Shown: piece after piece, positions 1-11,435 of the stretch
Position numbering within the stretch: position 1 is the stretch's first letter
Layout of the letters: every line of letters starts with the position of its first letter
Origin: Eleusine coracana subsp. coracana
Lineage: Eukaryota > Streptophyta > Magnoliopsida > Poales > Poaceae
Assembly: GCA_032690845.1 (NCBI GenBank)
Contig: CM064428.1
Coordinates: forward strand, 21,178,001 to 21,242,000
Length of the DNA stretch: 64,000 nt
Reading direction: 5' to 3'
Program-made: the position numbers and the translations under genes
The notes under the pieces: generated by a model
What the model saw: only the letters and a program-made list of their open reading frames with translations
Told to the model about the DNA's origin: nothing
Databases searched by the model: none

Positions 1-34
1 CAAGGTTGACTCCAGCAACGTCATCGATGCGGAC

Positions 35-828
35 TTGCGGTGGCTATTCAACGCCATCATGAGCCCGTCTCACTGCAACCCTATGTCGGTGATGGTGCGG
101 GGTTGGCTCGAGAAGAGGGGCAAGAAGAGCAAGAAGTTGGCCTTTGGGGGCTATCTTCAACGCCTGGCAGCCAACGTCTACGGCAATGACGGACCGGGAG
201 GACGCGAAGACAAGTGGGAGCTCGCGATAGAGATCGGCGAGAATATGACTCGTTGCAACATTGTCACGGGAAGTGTTCACGCCGGCTTCCATGTCGGCGG
301 CACCAACATTAGGCTCTTGTGTGCGGAGCTAGGAGTTTTCTCCCTCGCAAGCTAGAGGGAGGAAACTGGCTTGAGGAAGGTCTTCTGGAGGGGGGCTGAG
401 TTCTCAGGGACCGCCATGGGCGGATTCGACAACCGGTGACATCTACAGCAGCCGGTGGTGAGTGGAACTCATGGGGGTCACGCCAAGAGCCTCAGCAGTA
501 CAAGACAGGGTGGAGCGACGCAGTGGGTGGTTCACAGCCCACTGTGCCGGTCGGTGTAGGCGGCGCGCCGATCGGCGCATCCTACTTCAGCACAGGCGTT
601 GACTATAGGTACCATGGACGGGTACCTGTGGTGCCTCCGGTGCCCGGTGTAGACTTCTTCGTGCCCATGCAGGGGTACCTCGACAACAACATGCACTACA
701 TCGAGCACATGGAGGACGCCACGTCCCAATGGAGGAACAACCACGATGCGATGGTAGAGGAGTTCGAGCGACTCAAGGCACGGTGCTATGGCTTTGATCA
801 GCCACCGTCTCCACCTCCGCTTGATTAG
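35..828 (+). pseudogene. Athila-like extra (env-position) ORF, 3' fragments
   Basis: Two open stretches (35-355 and 436-828) lie in different frames and probably come from one ORF broken by an indel near 350-440. The first has a basic patch (KRGKKSKK) and ends at TAG; the second is rich in Gly, Pro and Tyr and ends PPSPPPLD followed by TAG. The position, between pol and the long 3' non-coding spacer, is where Athila elements carry an additional ORF often called env-like. I see no transmembrane segment, protease or reverse transcriptase motif, and do not assign a function. The 5' end is cut by the window edge. Confidence 0.45.
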
Positions 829-2465
829 AGTGCCTAGAAGTGGGCATATGTATTGGTTTCCCGGTTTCCGTTTTCTTTATCTTTTGCAATCTTTTTTTTA
901 TTTGCTTATGTGTGTGTGAGCGGGTTGGGAAACCATGTATCAGGTGTGTTTATTTTCATGCATGTGTGTTAGTAGTAGTTTTATTTTCATGCAGGTGTGT
1001 TAGTAATAGTTTTATTTTCATGCATGTGTGTTAGTAGTAGTTTTATTTTAATGCAAGTGTGTGCGAAAATCATCACCATATATTCGAGTTTTGATCTTAA
1101 TATAATAGTGGCTGTTATGCTCTTTTAGAAGAATTGAATTACCTATTCTTTCTTGAAAAGTGTTAATGAAGATCGAATAATGTTGAGCATTGAATAAAAT
1201 TTTGAACTTACACTTAATTATTATTCAGCAAATATTTCTTATGTGGAGCAATTCTGAATACCCATGTGCTTCATTTGCATTGTCCAATTCTTGATGATAA
1301 CTTAGTACCAATCTTTTTATAAATAAATTTTCATGTTGTGAACTTTGGAATTTATTATTTCCAAGATCCTCACCTACCAATGCCATATTTTGAGCAATAC
1401 TCATGAACCTTTGATATGAAGATAAACATTAAATTGATGGTTGAGTTTGGTTAGGATTTAATTCTTTTTGGTATGAACTTTACTAGGATGGACAAATCCT
1501 TGTGTATCTTTTTAGCATTGAATTACTCATGCAAATCTCCAATTTCGCTGAGTATTCTATTTTAAAAACAAAGTCTTGTTGAGTATCATTCCTTGACCAC
1601 ATCCTATGTTCCTGGCTGTATTTGAACTTTGAATAAATTTTGAAGCTAGATGAATCAAATACCAACAAAAGTTGGTGATTTTTGGTTGAGAGCCGATCGG
1701 CGCAGTCTGACCTGATCGGCGCAGCAGAGAGAAAAATAAAAAAAGAGAGAAAAATGATGAAAAGAAAAAAAAAGAAGAAGAGAAAAGCTCTGCTGTTTGC
1801 TAAGGGACTAGCAAAATTTTAAGTGTGTGTGTGGGGGGGGGGGGGTATATGACATGCTTATTCTCAAAATTCATTCTAATATAGTCATGAATCATTCCAA
1901 CCATGTGCAATCTGATAATGGGAGTTCCTTTTTCTTCCAAGATCAAATTTTTGATGCACTTGTCCACATATCCAAAGTGTGAGTCCTTTCTTAAATTTTC
2001 TTTGGCCATCTTGTTAAGTTTTTATAATTCCAATAAAGAATAATCTCCTAGCTTTACAATATATTGTTGATTTATGTTTGCAATCCTTGAATTATCTCAC
2101 CTAGCTACTCATATAAGCCTTACATTTAATTATTTCATCATTATGATGTAGTATATAGGTTGAGTGATTTGAAAGATGAGTTATTGCCTTGGATTATTTT
2201 GAAGATAGATTCTTTATGTTCACAACAATCTTTTAAGTGATTTACATGTGTGGAAAAGTTATAATTTATGAGTTGGACATGATCTTTTGCTTTGGAGAGA
2301 AACTTTGAGCTTTATGCCCATATTTGAATTATTTTGCTAAATACCAATATGAAATACACTACAATAGAACAATGCTCAACATTTGTTGAATTTAAGATAT
2401 CTTTCATGATAAGAAGAGTATGTTCTTTGATTTTTCTCTCTTTTACTTTACTCGGGACGAGCAAA
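829..2465 (+). other. AT-rich 3' non-coding spacer of ATH-1
   Basis: No convincing gene. It holds three near-copies of a ttttatttTcatgcaNgtgtgttagtagtag unit at 943-1050, a purine-rich run at about 1730-1790, a G run at about 1837-1846 and one pair of gatcggcgca motifs at 1692-1724, the same motif that is repeated in the adjoining LTR. Open frames here are short and lack coding character. Confidence 0.6.
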
Positions 2466-2484
2466 GGTTTAAGTGTGGGGGAAC
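2466..2484 (+). other. Polypurine-like plus-strand primer region of ATH-1
   Basis: The stretch ggtttaagtgtgggggaac lies directly before the LTR start. The preceding phrase gggacgagcaaagg is characteristic of Athila 3' ends. Confidence 0.6.
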
Positions 2485-4087
2485 TATTGGCACTTCCCAA
2501 GTGCCCCTTTTATATGTGAATATCACCCTAATTAGAGTATAATTGATACTAATTTAGGCCATTTACCTATGATATTACCTATATATTTGTATATGCGTTG
2601 TTTTGGAGCTTTATTGCAGAAATAGGTAAAATTGGCTATTAAAGTGATGCTGGACAAGACAGAAGTCCAGAATCGACGAAAAGCACTGAAGAAGCCCAGT
2701 GCATCGATCGGCGCCAGCCCATGAGCCGATCAGCGCCAGGGTATTTTGGCCCACACAAGTGATCGAGGCCATTCCGATGGAAGTTTATCTGATGTTTATG
2801 GAAGTTTATCTGTGCAAGACACTTGAAGATATTTGCTTAGAAGATTTATGGAACGTCAAGATCTCGACGTGCGGTACAAGACTTTATCTCGAAGGAAAAG
2901 GGCCACATGGTGGCTGTGGAAGACAGAGGAACCGACTCGGAGCAGAAACCAGAGAGAACACGGCTTGCGCCGATTGGCGCAATCCTGCGCTGATCGGCGC
3001 AACCGACTTATTTGCTAGAAACCGAGTACTTCACGAGTAGAACCCCTATATATACTTGTAACCCCTAGCCGCGATCAGGACCCCAAAGAGGAGGCAACAG
3101 AGGGACAACAGATTCGTGAGTTAGAGCCACTGGGGCTTGCCCCGTTAGAATAGATCTCTAGTTGAGTTTCAAGAACCATTGGTGTAAGAGTTGATCTGTC
3201 AAGGTAGGCCATCTCGACGGTGATGAATCTTACTCTATGTATCTCAAGGATGATTGAATATGTTGATGATGGTTTTGGTGATTTGTCTATCTTGATTCTA
3301 TAATCATACATGTGCTTATTCTTATTGCTTAGTTCTAGGCTAAGTAAGTTGATATTATCTTAATCATGGTGATTAGGATAGTATTCAGACATTGTATTGA
3401 TTATGGTTGCTTGATGATGCCGGTAGTGTGGTTTAGCGATGACAGCACTAAACCTACGCAACACTATTGGATAGTTGAGTTGGGTAAGATACTCACATGA
3501 TTAAGGGTTTCCTCTCGGCGTGTCGGGAGCCGCTCGGAAAGCAGGGTGGTCTTATTCATTATAGGTTTTCATTGATCCATGTAATTATCCATTATGATGC
3601 TATTTAATTAGACTATCCAGTTACAATCTCACTAGTAGATATCTGGCTACTCACCAAATAGTTTTAGCCTTGGCTTTAGCTTTGGCCTTGACTTGCACTC
3701 TAGTTCAACTTCACTGGTGAACCGATCGGCTCAACACCTGCGCCGATTGGCTCAATAACTTAGATCCGCAATAGCACCGATCAGCTCAACACCTGCGCCA
3801 ATCGGCTCAACAACTTAGATCCACAATAGTGCTGATCGGCTCAACCCTGCGCCGATCGGCGCACCGACAGAATTGTTGTCTGGTGTCCCTTTGCGCTGGC
3901 CAGTCTCCCCTTCATACAACCTGAACTTGATAGTAACCTTGATTAGATCTTTTACTATTAACTTTGTTTAATTATCCCTAAGGTCTCTGTGGTTTGATAA
4001 TACCTTGGAATACTCTAAGGGGAAAAGTGCTACAACTGTAAACTGTCCTCTTGCGGTATATAAGTGGGTGCATAGTAACGACCAACA
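2485..4087 (+). repeat. LTR of ATH-1 (1603 bp)
   Basis: The ends are TATTGG and CCAACA, a one-base departure from the TGTTGG/CCAACA ends of the related solo LTR at 37047-38891 (reverse). The LTR shares the terminal phrases ttgcggtatataagtgggtgc and ttttatatg with that copy. It carries many cgatcggcgc-type palindromic motifs at 2705-2740, 2968-3003 and 3719-3872. The tail with tataaac-free gtatataagtggg near 4057 could be a TATA region but is very near the end, so I do not assign a promoter. Confidence 0.78.
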
Positions 4088-5994
4088 ATAAGGAGGCTGT
4101 AGAGACTGGTACAGGCAGCTGGAGAGCCGGACATCCTCAAGGTTCCTGCAAAGGACCTTAAGGTATTTTGGTTCATGTCCTTCGAGCATTGGGTGCTAGT
4201 TCCCTAAGATCCCGCTGCTGGAGAGAGGTACTGGACGATGCTCCACAGGAGGATAGGAGAGGGCCTAAGATGTTGTGTGGCCTTGAGAACCAGAGACAGG
4301 GTGCTTGTACCGCAGTAGTACACCACCTATCAGGCCATGAGGAGCACCACATGCACAGACATGGAGCAGTACTTCTCGTACCTACCAGGACTAGCTGAGC
4401 TAGTCACTGCTCCACTCAGGATCAGGGAGGACGTGGTCCTCGACTTCTACGTGACGCTGTGGGTTGCTAGAGACTGCTCAGAGTTCTGGTTCCTGTTCAG
4501 AGGGCAGCCACAGTGAGTCACCAGGGAGGACCCGATCTCCCACCTAGGACTCCTGGCTTCAGACTTCCAGCTTTACAGGAGTGCCTACGATACACTAGAT
4601 CCACCCCGCAGACCTCAGGGAGGGAAGCTGCCTTCAGACGACCTTGTGTAGATTGCTTTTCCACCTCCCCACACTCCAGGCTTTAAGAGAGACCCTGCTA
4701 GACTCACTGCAGAGGCCAAGGTGGTGAGAGCGATAGTCACCATGACTATCATTCCCCGGTCTGGCTACACGGAGGAGTTCACGCTATTACACCAGTGGGT
4801 TGGAGCAGCCATCTTGAGGAGGCAGACTTTTGACCTTGCAGACCTTCTCATTGGAGAGATGGAGGAGGTCATTTCTGAGAGGGTTGGAGGATGTCACTTG
4901 GTCTATGGTCCCTATATCTGTTATCTCTTGAGGAGGATGAGCTTAGTGATGGAGGAGCAGTACGACGCTTTCCCTGAGGTGACCACTAGCTACTCACCTA
5001 GAGTCCCTAGGGGATCCCAGTCGACCTCCAGTCAGCACATAGGAGAGGAGGAGCAGGAGTCACCGGTACTTCACGAGTAGGCAGCTCAGCCAGAGACGGT
5101 GATTCCTGAGTCAGCCAGTACAGGAGCACCTCCCCAGCCGACAGGTTCACAGTCTAAGGACACTGTCATAGTGACAGCACTCAACCAGGCAGGACCTTCA
5201 ATGTTTCCTCAATTTATGCAGAGTGTGTCAGAGGACAGACGTCAGATGATGGAGCTTATCAGAGGACAGGCAGATCTTCAGCGCCAGCAGATGGCCCTTG
5301 TCTCCGCTCTAGTGACTCAGATGACAGATCTTACTCAGAAGCAGGTCAGTCAGCAGCCAGGACCTTCAATGTTTCCTCAGTTTGAGCAGATGCAGACTCA
5401 GCCAGGACCCTTCACAGCTTTGATGACAGCACAGTCCAGCGGACTGTCACTCTCAGGGGTCTTGCCGACAGGGGGAGCAGGACAGACTTTATCTTCAGCA
5501 CAACTCTCTCCTGTGTCAGCTTTCTCTGTGTCAGCGTTGTTTGTCTCACCCTCACACTCATCGAGCTCGCAGATGGCACTACACTCCAGCTTACAGCACG
5601 TACCGGCAGGAGTCTATTCTCAGACATTGTGCACTCTACTCGTGCAGACTCCTAGACCACCCCAGAGTCAGCGACAGCTTTAGCTCCACCTCTTACTGCC
5701 ACTGTTTCCACTCTTACTACTCAGGCAGCAGAGGATCTTGTCCATGGAAGTTTCACTCAGCAGGACATGGCAGATCTCATTCTACTCCAGACGTCAGCTT
5801 AGGAGACTACCACGATCACTACAGCAGCACAGGACAGCGGGTCTGAGTCGCCTATAGACCTTGGTTTCTTTGAGCAGTTAGATGCTCATGCGGCACAGGC
5901 TCAGGGAGCACAGCAGGATCCACCTTAGGAGCAGCCAGGAGCAGAGCCCACAGAGGACGTCGCTACACCACCTCCTTCGACCACGAGCGTATAG
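4088..5994 (+). pseudogene. SL-1 extra ORF (coiled-coil, Gln/Pro/Ser-rich), decayed
   Basis: The best stretches are 4721-5080 and 5099-5683 (both in one frame) and, after a frameshift near 5.64-5.70 kb, 5761-5994. The readable protein contains a conserved block (FTLLHQW, RRQTFDLADLLIG, YGPYICYLLRRM) then a Gln-rich region (QADLQRQQMALVSALVTQM) likely to form a coiled coil, then a Ser/Gln-rich tail. It is the homologue of 18737-21112 in SL-2. In-frame TAG codons at 5078-5080, 5800-5802 and 5926-5928 are CAG in SL-2. A TAG at 4100-4102 is shared with SL-2. Some relatives in this position are called env-like; I see no signal peptide or membrane segment, so I would call it an additional ORF of unknown role. 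Confidence 0.68.
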
Positions 5995-6624
5995 ATGTTC
6001 ATCATTTCCCACCTTTTTGGCTTTTTGGTGCTTGTTGGCAAAGGGGGAGAAGACATTAGGTCTAGGGGGAGTGGGAGTGTGATCTTGTTACGATCAAGAA
6101 TAACTTGTATCTAGGGGGAGCTACGAGGTTTTGGGAGATAGACCATTTGGTTCTTATTTTGAGGAGTTATTCATTATTCGTGGATTATGATGAGTCATGG
6201 ACTTCATTCGCTTGTGTTTGACTCATTTTGATCTCACTTGGTTTATTTCCTTTCATATGCAGTGCTTGTATTTATTGATTATCTTGTATGCCTGTGTATG
6301 ATATCATGATGATGGATGCTTGTTTTTAATTCTTATGTATTGCCATGCTAACTTGTTGCATCTCATCATTTATGCCTTGCATTGCATGTCCTTATGCTTT
6401 CATTCAATATATTGCCACGATTTGCATGCATGTTTCATCTAGAGTATGCTCTTCACTCTTTTCCTTATATCTCTAGATGATGTTTGATTGGGTAGGACCT
6501 TATGCGTTTCTCTCATATATTGTTATGGTTCCTCTCGATCTTTGTATAGCTTATTTAGTCCAGTTATTCATTAAAGTTTTTCAATTAATTAATGGTTATC
6601 ATCAATCACCAAAAAGGGGGAGAT
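5995..6624 (+). other. SL-1 3' non-coding region and polypurine tract
   Basis: No gene. It matches SL-2 21113-21743. It includes a repeated aggggga-rich segment (gggggagaagacat, agggggagtggg, agggggagctacg at 6043-6130) and ends with AAAAAGGGGGAGA at 6611-6623, directly before the LTR. Confidence 0.75.
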
Positions 6625-8316
6625 TACAAGCTTCATGACCATTGATGATTGGATCCCTGTGGTATGGATGTTTTGGTGATAGATGACAACTATGAAATTG
6701 TGGGCTAACATCTACACGATTGTTGTCTTTGTAGGAATCATCTCTTAACTCTATTGCAAATCATGTGGATGATGGTGTCCTTGGCGATTGATGACAATGA
6801 ACACAAGCATGGATTCTTGTGAAGTTGATGGAGTCCAAGGGTTAATGAAGATGGATCAAAGCGGATAACAAGCTATGATGCAAGTGTTTGAAACACTTGA
6901 GTAGTTGTTAGGGCTTTGAGTCCATAGGAGAAACCGGACTATCAAGGGGGTCTAGGTCATTCTCTTAGGTCATGTCTAGTCAGTGATGTGCAAGGTTGCT
7001 TGGTGAAATCACAGGCACTAGGTGATAGTGGAGAAGCCAAGGAGCTGTTCGGAGAAGCCGGAAAACCAAGTCAAGCGAGGACGACGAATTTTAGCTTCTG
7101 GACATAGAGACCGGACAGAGGGCTCAGTGGAGACCGGACTGTACGGTCACTATGGGGAGTATTCTAGTACTTAGCGTGAGGAGCAAGACTCTGTCAGCAG
7201 GAGACTCCATACAGACCGGACGGTCCTGTCTGCTGACCGGACAGTCCGGTCAGTAGAAGTGCAAGGAGGCAAAAGAGGTGCATTTCGCGGAGGCTCCTAG
7301 AATAGAGAGAGAAAGTGGACCGGACGGTCCGGTCCAATGACCGGACTGTCCTGTCAGTTGGAGTTTCAGCAGGGGCAGAGTCAGTTGTGCAACGAGTTGC
7401 ACTGACCGGACTGGTGACCGGACTGTCCGGTCAGGCAGTGACCGGACTGTCCGGTCAATGTGCCTAGGAAGCTGATTTCATGGAGCAACACCTAGTTTGA
7501 GGTTTAGAGCCTATATAACTTCGTTGTTGGGGTCTTGGAGATCTCTCTTGGCCAGTGAAATACCTGAGAGCATTTGGTAAGGTCCATGAGGAAGAGAGGA
7601 GAGCACTAGAAGGAGATATTGCATATCTTGAGAGTTCTAGGGAAGAGTAACTTGAGTATCTTGCACATCTAAGGCTAGGGTGTCCTTGAGGGTGTGATCT
7701 AGATTGTTACTCTTGGTCTATGGTGAGACCTAGACCGGTTAGGTGTCGGTGATCAAGCCTATCATGATCGGTTGTGAAGGCCGTCACACGTTTGTACACG
7801 GTTTGAGTCCGCCGTTGGAAGGGGCATCGCTAGTGAGCGCCCGTGCCGGCTCGGGGAGTCCGGCAAGTTCTTGAGGGAGGTGAGCTTGTGCTTTGTGCAG
7901 CGGTGACGCACACCGTGTCTTCACTCGAGGAGTGATTACGGGCTCGTGGACGAGAACTCCACTTGGTGGCGGGAGGGACCGGGACTTCAGCGGGAGTGGT
8001 CCAACAAGAATTAGGGGAAGGCGCCATCCTTCCGAGACCTCGGAAAAAATCATGAGCATTCCTTGACCCTCTTTTTACTATTCCGCATTTGTGTGCTCTA
8101 GTGAGTAGGGTGACTTGTGGCTTGCATAGGCTAGTGTGATTGGCTTTCGCATTTTATCTTATCATGAACACTAGCATGTGTAGGGTCTTGGCCTACTAGA
8201 CTCTCATAGGTTTACTTATCTTGTTAGACTTGAGTAGTGGAATTGAAGTATTTGGAGTCATGAGCGGCTTACTAATTCAACCCCCCCCCCCTCTCGGTAC
8301 GCCTTCGATCCTTACA
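6625..8316 (+). repeat. 3' LTR of SL-1 (1692 bp)
   Basis: Aligns end to end with the SL-2 LTRs. The start is TACAAG (TGTAAG in SL-2, two transitions) and the end CTTACA. The segment 7120-7460 holds at least six copies of the near-palindrome gaccggacNgtccggtc. A C run occurs at 8280-8291 near the 3' end in all copies. Confidence 0.85.
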
Positions 8317-9491
8317 CACCGGTCGCCACTCTTGGCGCGCCCATGAGTTCCAGCGAGGTGGCACTTGGGCCTGCCTTGGCCGGTAGGGCTGAGGCGGGGA
8401 AGAAACTCTCCGTGGCGCCAATGTTCTTCGATCATGTTGTGGACGGTGGCTTGAGATATGATACCTCGCAGCTGCTTGGCGAGATGACTCCGGAGCATGT
8501 TCATAGTGATTAGGGGCTTGGTGTTGAAACCTGCCCCCAGCTGGTGCGAATGCTCGTGACTCGTTAGAATAACGAGGAGGGGACATGCGGGCTAGCCTGC
8601 CCCCACCAGCCAGAGCATTTGATTCACGACCTTGCAGTTGTTGCTGGAGTTCCCTCATCTGAGCTTGGAGCTGATGGACTTCTTGTTGGAGTTGTTCAGT
8701 ATGAGGAGCTGGCACTTCATTTTCTAGTGCAGCAAATTTATTCTTATCGGAACCAGCATCAGTTGTGATATGGCTGACCGACACTAGCGTCATAGGCTGC
8801 AAATAGTTGCTTTCATCGCCTACTAATGGGCGGCAGCCAGGAAATGTAGCTGGTCGCTTTAAAATACGAATCCAGAACTCGTTCTCACAGTTTGCCTGAC
8901 AAGCGTTTTAAGCACGTGAGGATGCTTTCCTTTAAGAGATAGAACGTATGGCTCATCCACAGGATCTGGATAGCAGGAGCCGCTTGGAAATTCTTCAAGT
9001 GCAGTGTTGAAAGCAACACTGGTGCTCAGTGCAGCTTGTAAGCTTTGCACTTGGGTTCTCTTTCTTCTGTAATTGCGTAGGGCGTTGGTACTTTTGCCTG
9101 ATCGAGCTTTGCGCACCGACCAAGACAAAGAGTAGGCAGTGTTACCAAGCAATTTTATAGCCTTGGAGGCTTCCTCCCGTCACGCCATTTGACACGGGGG
9201 CACGCCATCTGAGCAGAGCTCATGAGGCTGGAGTCTATGTGAATCTTTTAGCAGATTACGAACTTCCGTAACCATGGCAGTTCTTCTTCTCCTGGTTTCA
9301 GCAGCTGCACGCTTACATGCTTTCTTTGACTCTGGAGGATATGCTTGAGCAGGGTCTTGAGTTTGATGGTAGTATCTTCTTCCTCCATACTCGATGACCG
9401 CCACTGGAGGATAGGTCCCGAACTGGAACAGGATTGGAGCTGGGGAGAACCTCCTGGCTTCATCCGTGGTGATTGCAGGGAAGGACTCACC
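8317..9491 (-). pseudogene. Unrecognised gene-like exon(s), truncated by SL-1
   Basis: Read on the minus strand, an AG acceptor at 9493-9492 opens a frame beginning GESFPAITTDEARRF that runs through one in-frame TGA (about 9180-9182; context CQMA, stop, REEASKAIKLLGN) to a stop at about 8859. A second frame, overlapping by a shift, gives CENEFWIRILKRPATFPG followed by a Gln-rich coiled coil (QLQQEVHQLQAQMRELQQQLQ) and a basic Pro/Arg/Gln-rich tail, and is cut at 8316 by the SL-1 LTR. The sequence looks coding (composition, conserved-looking blocks rich in Trp/Phe/Cys), but I do not recognise the family. It could be a host gene fragment, a transposon-captured exon, or part of an unfamiliar transposon. 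Splice phase fits exon 1 at 10826-10859. Confidence 0.42.
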
Positions 9492-10825
9492 TACAAGAGG
9501 CAATCTCTTCAGTTAGTACACCATGCGATTCAGAGTCACGTACGTATATCACTCAGAAATTCTCAGACAACAACGTGCTAATGATTTAGTTGCACATATC
9601 CTGAGGGTCAGGCAAAATTTGCTAGCCCCTTCCATCTATTACTTAACGATCACCACGATGAGTGTACTTTTCTCCATCTGTGTAAAAGCATTGCGCAGCA
9701 TGTCTTTGTTTTGCAACTGTGAGCATTCAGGTGATTCTTTCAAGGCGCTGTCCCATGGCAAGTGTTGGCCGGCCATGATCCATTTTATATATTGCCAAGA
9801 AATTTTCTTTACACATATAAGACCCATCGACATGCAACTGGATGACGTGTTGATGAGCACTATTTTCAGTCTTCATGGCGAGAACTTGATGAGCTAGCAA
9901 GCATCATCCGTGAAGCCGAGTGCAGATATGTTAAGAATTTTGAAGACGACCAGCATAGTGCAGCGAAGATGGGAGGAGAATCAGGTCCCACTGGGCGTGC
10001 TATTTTGTTCGTGAAAACAAAATGAAGACAAATAATAAAACATGATGCATAATACATGGGGAATACGGTATTTTATTGATTTTGTAATGAATACAAAATA
10101 CACAAATTCCACAATAATTTGTCTTCTTTCGTCTTCTACGTTGATGCTTAAGGAGAAGTCTAACTTGAGAGATTGCGTAGTTCACCAATTTCCGAGGCCT
10201 TGTTAGGCTCGACCGGTTAATTATATCCACAGGACGAGCCTGCGGAACACCTCTGATTAAGCTGCGCATGATAGTCGTTGTTCAAAATATACTCGTCCAT
10301 ATATCCTATTGTGCATATGGACAGAACTTTGTTGATGGATGGAATGACTTTTGCCTCGTCAGAACCAGTCATATACGCATGTGTCTTCATTGACTTGAGC
10401 ATATGCATCGCCTTCGTCTCATCGGTACCTGGCAACGTCATATTTGGCCCCGTAATTGGGACATGTTGGCAGTTCTAGCCTCGCTATCGCCCGGCCAAAG
10501 CCTCCCATAAAAAAGATGATGCTTGCTAGTGTTTTACGTAGTATTTAGATCACGGAGAGACAGTCGCTATGCCGTAAATATGGACATAGCCATCTCGCCG
10601 TCCGTGGTGAGACATAGGCGCAGGGTGATACTTTGCTACACCGTAAATACGGATGTAACAGTCTCGCCATCTGCGATGACAGGGAGCCATGGGAAGACAG
10701 TCGTTACGCCATTCATATGATCTCTCGCTAGCTGTGGTGACGAGAGAATGCTGAACGTCCGCAATTTCGCCATGATCCCAAGCCTGTTTTGTAGATTTCT
10801 TACGTCTACATAATGACGAACTCAC
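9492..10825 (-). other. Possible intron of the gene-like locus
   Basis: Bounded by a GT donor (CAAG/GTGAGT at 10826/10825) and a cttgtAG acceptor at 9493-9492. It contains no strong coding sequence; a short frame at 9639-9860 (minus) with IMAGQHLPWDSALKESPECS could be an extra exon. It includes imperfect repeats at about 10560-10745. Confidence 0.3.
10560..10745. repeat. Imperfect tandem repeat, unit about 60-70 bp
   Basis: The phrase ccgtaaatatggacatagccatctcgcc (about 10574) recurs as ccgtaaatacggatgtaacagtctcgcc (about 10641), each followed by a ctgYgRtgaga-like phrase; a third, weaker unit (cgttacgcc...ctgtggtgacgaga) follows. Confidence 0.5.
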
Positions 10826-10859
10826 CTTGTGGTATGATCAATGGAAGTTGCAACTTCAT
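10826..10859 (-). CDS. Possible first coding exon of the gene-like locus
   Basis: ATG at 10859 reads MKLQLPLIIPQ and stops at a consensus donor CAAG/GTGAGT. The split codon joins in frame to the exon at 9491 (GGT GAG TCC gives Gly-Glu-Ser). About 145 bp upstream lies a TATA-like box. The short hydrophobic N-terminus is too brief to call a signal peptide. The exon pair is an inference from phase and splice consensus only. Confidence 0.32.
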
Positions 10860-11004
10860 CGTAGAGGAGAACGGAACAAGATTCAAGAACTGCAGAGTTC
10901 TAGGATGTGCGCGGCGTGGACGAGTCTTGAAGAGCGCAGCGTGGATGCTATTTTCTGGCTAGCGTAGAGGCCCTCCTCCCTCTCTTCGCTCAGAAATGCT
11001 GCTG

Positions 11005-11014
11005 TATTTATATA
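11005..11014 (-). promoter_or_regulatory. TATA-like box upstream of the gene-like locus
   Basis: Minus strand reads TATATAAATA, about 146 bp before the candidate ATG at 10859 and followed by a pyrimidine/purine leader typical of a plant 5' UTR. Confidence 0.38.
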
Positions 11015-11435
11015 ATCAGAGGAAGGAGGTTCTGCCACCGGCAATGGTCATCTGTGTGTGGAAAGCGATCATCGCACAACCTTCCACAGTACGCAATTAA
11101 TGATACAACTTCCATTCCTTGCCTATTAATTTCTTTTGGAAATGGTATTCGTCACGTATAGCAATGTTTGCCATGCGGAACTAAACTTCCATATATTAAT
11201 GGACTGTTAGAGCTACACGTGAATTATACCCATACTCTTATATATTCCACTGTTTCACGGGCCTGAAACTTGATCAAATAACTTGCGTGTGCAATACTTG
11301 AGTAATTATCCTCTGAAGTCATTATTAAAGGCAATCGACGTAGGCATGTAAAGAGAGCATGGCGGCTGATCACGCTATCAACTTCCTTTTGTTTTGTAAA
11401 TCATTTCCTTGGCTATACATCCGTTTATCATGGCT
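11015..11435. other. Gene-free stretch
   Basis: AT-rich DNA with no convincing ORF, RNA gene or repeat. The left junction of the SL-3 internal fragment probably lies here, but I cannot place it. Confidence 0.5.

Larger units (their letters stand above)
1..4087 (+). mobile_element. ATH-1: 3' part of an Athila-like Ty3/gypsy retrotransposon
   Basis: The segment has the 3' architecture of Athila-lineage elements: remains of an extra ORF, a long AT-rich non-coding stretch, a purine-rich signal containing the phrase gacgagcaaaggtttaagtg, then an LTR. The 5' half lies outside the window. Its right end abuts coding sequence of SL-1: after the last LTR base the reading resumes with ataaggaggct, which aligns to atgaggaggct in SL-2 (19220), so ATH-1 is inserted in the SL-1 ORF. 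The expected target duplication (ATAAG at 4088-4092) cannot be verified because the left flank is missing. A reverse-orientation relative of its LTR is the solo LTR at 37047-38891. Confidence 0.72.
4088..8316 (+). mobile_element. SL-1: 3' portion of a SIRE/Maximus-like copia element
   Basis: This segment aligns throughout with 19220-23418 of SL-2: decayed extra ORF, 3' non-coding region, AAAAAGGGGGAGA tract and LTR. The 5' part lies left of ATH-1 and outside the window. The right end is CTTACA at 8311-8316, followed by caccg. No primer-binding site follows, so this is a 3' LTR. Assignment to the SIRE/Maximus group rests on the PPT/LTR boundary style, the tRNA-iMet primer site in SL-2 and an extra ORF between the gag-pol position and the 3' LTR. 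Confidence 0.78.

Noticed and set aside
3719..3872. CRISPR-like array in the ATH-1 LTR
   Set aside because: The repeats are short, diverged palindromes with repeated rather than unique spacers, in plant DNA; not CRISPR.
9345..9897. Plus-strand frames opposite the gene-like locus
   Set aside because: No domain; the minus strand has splice signals and better coding character.
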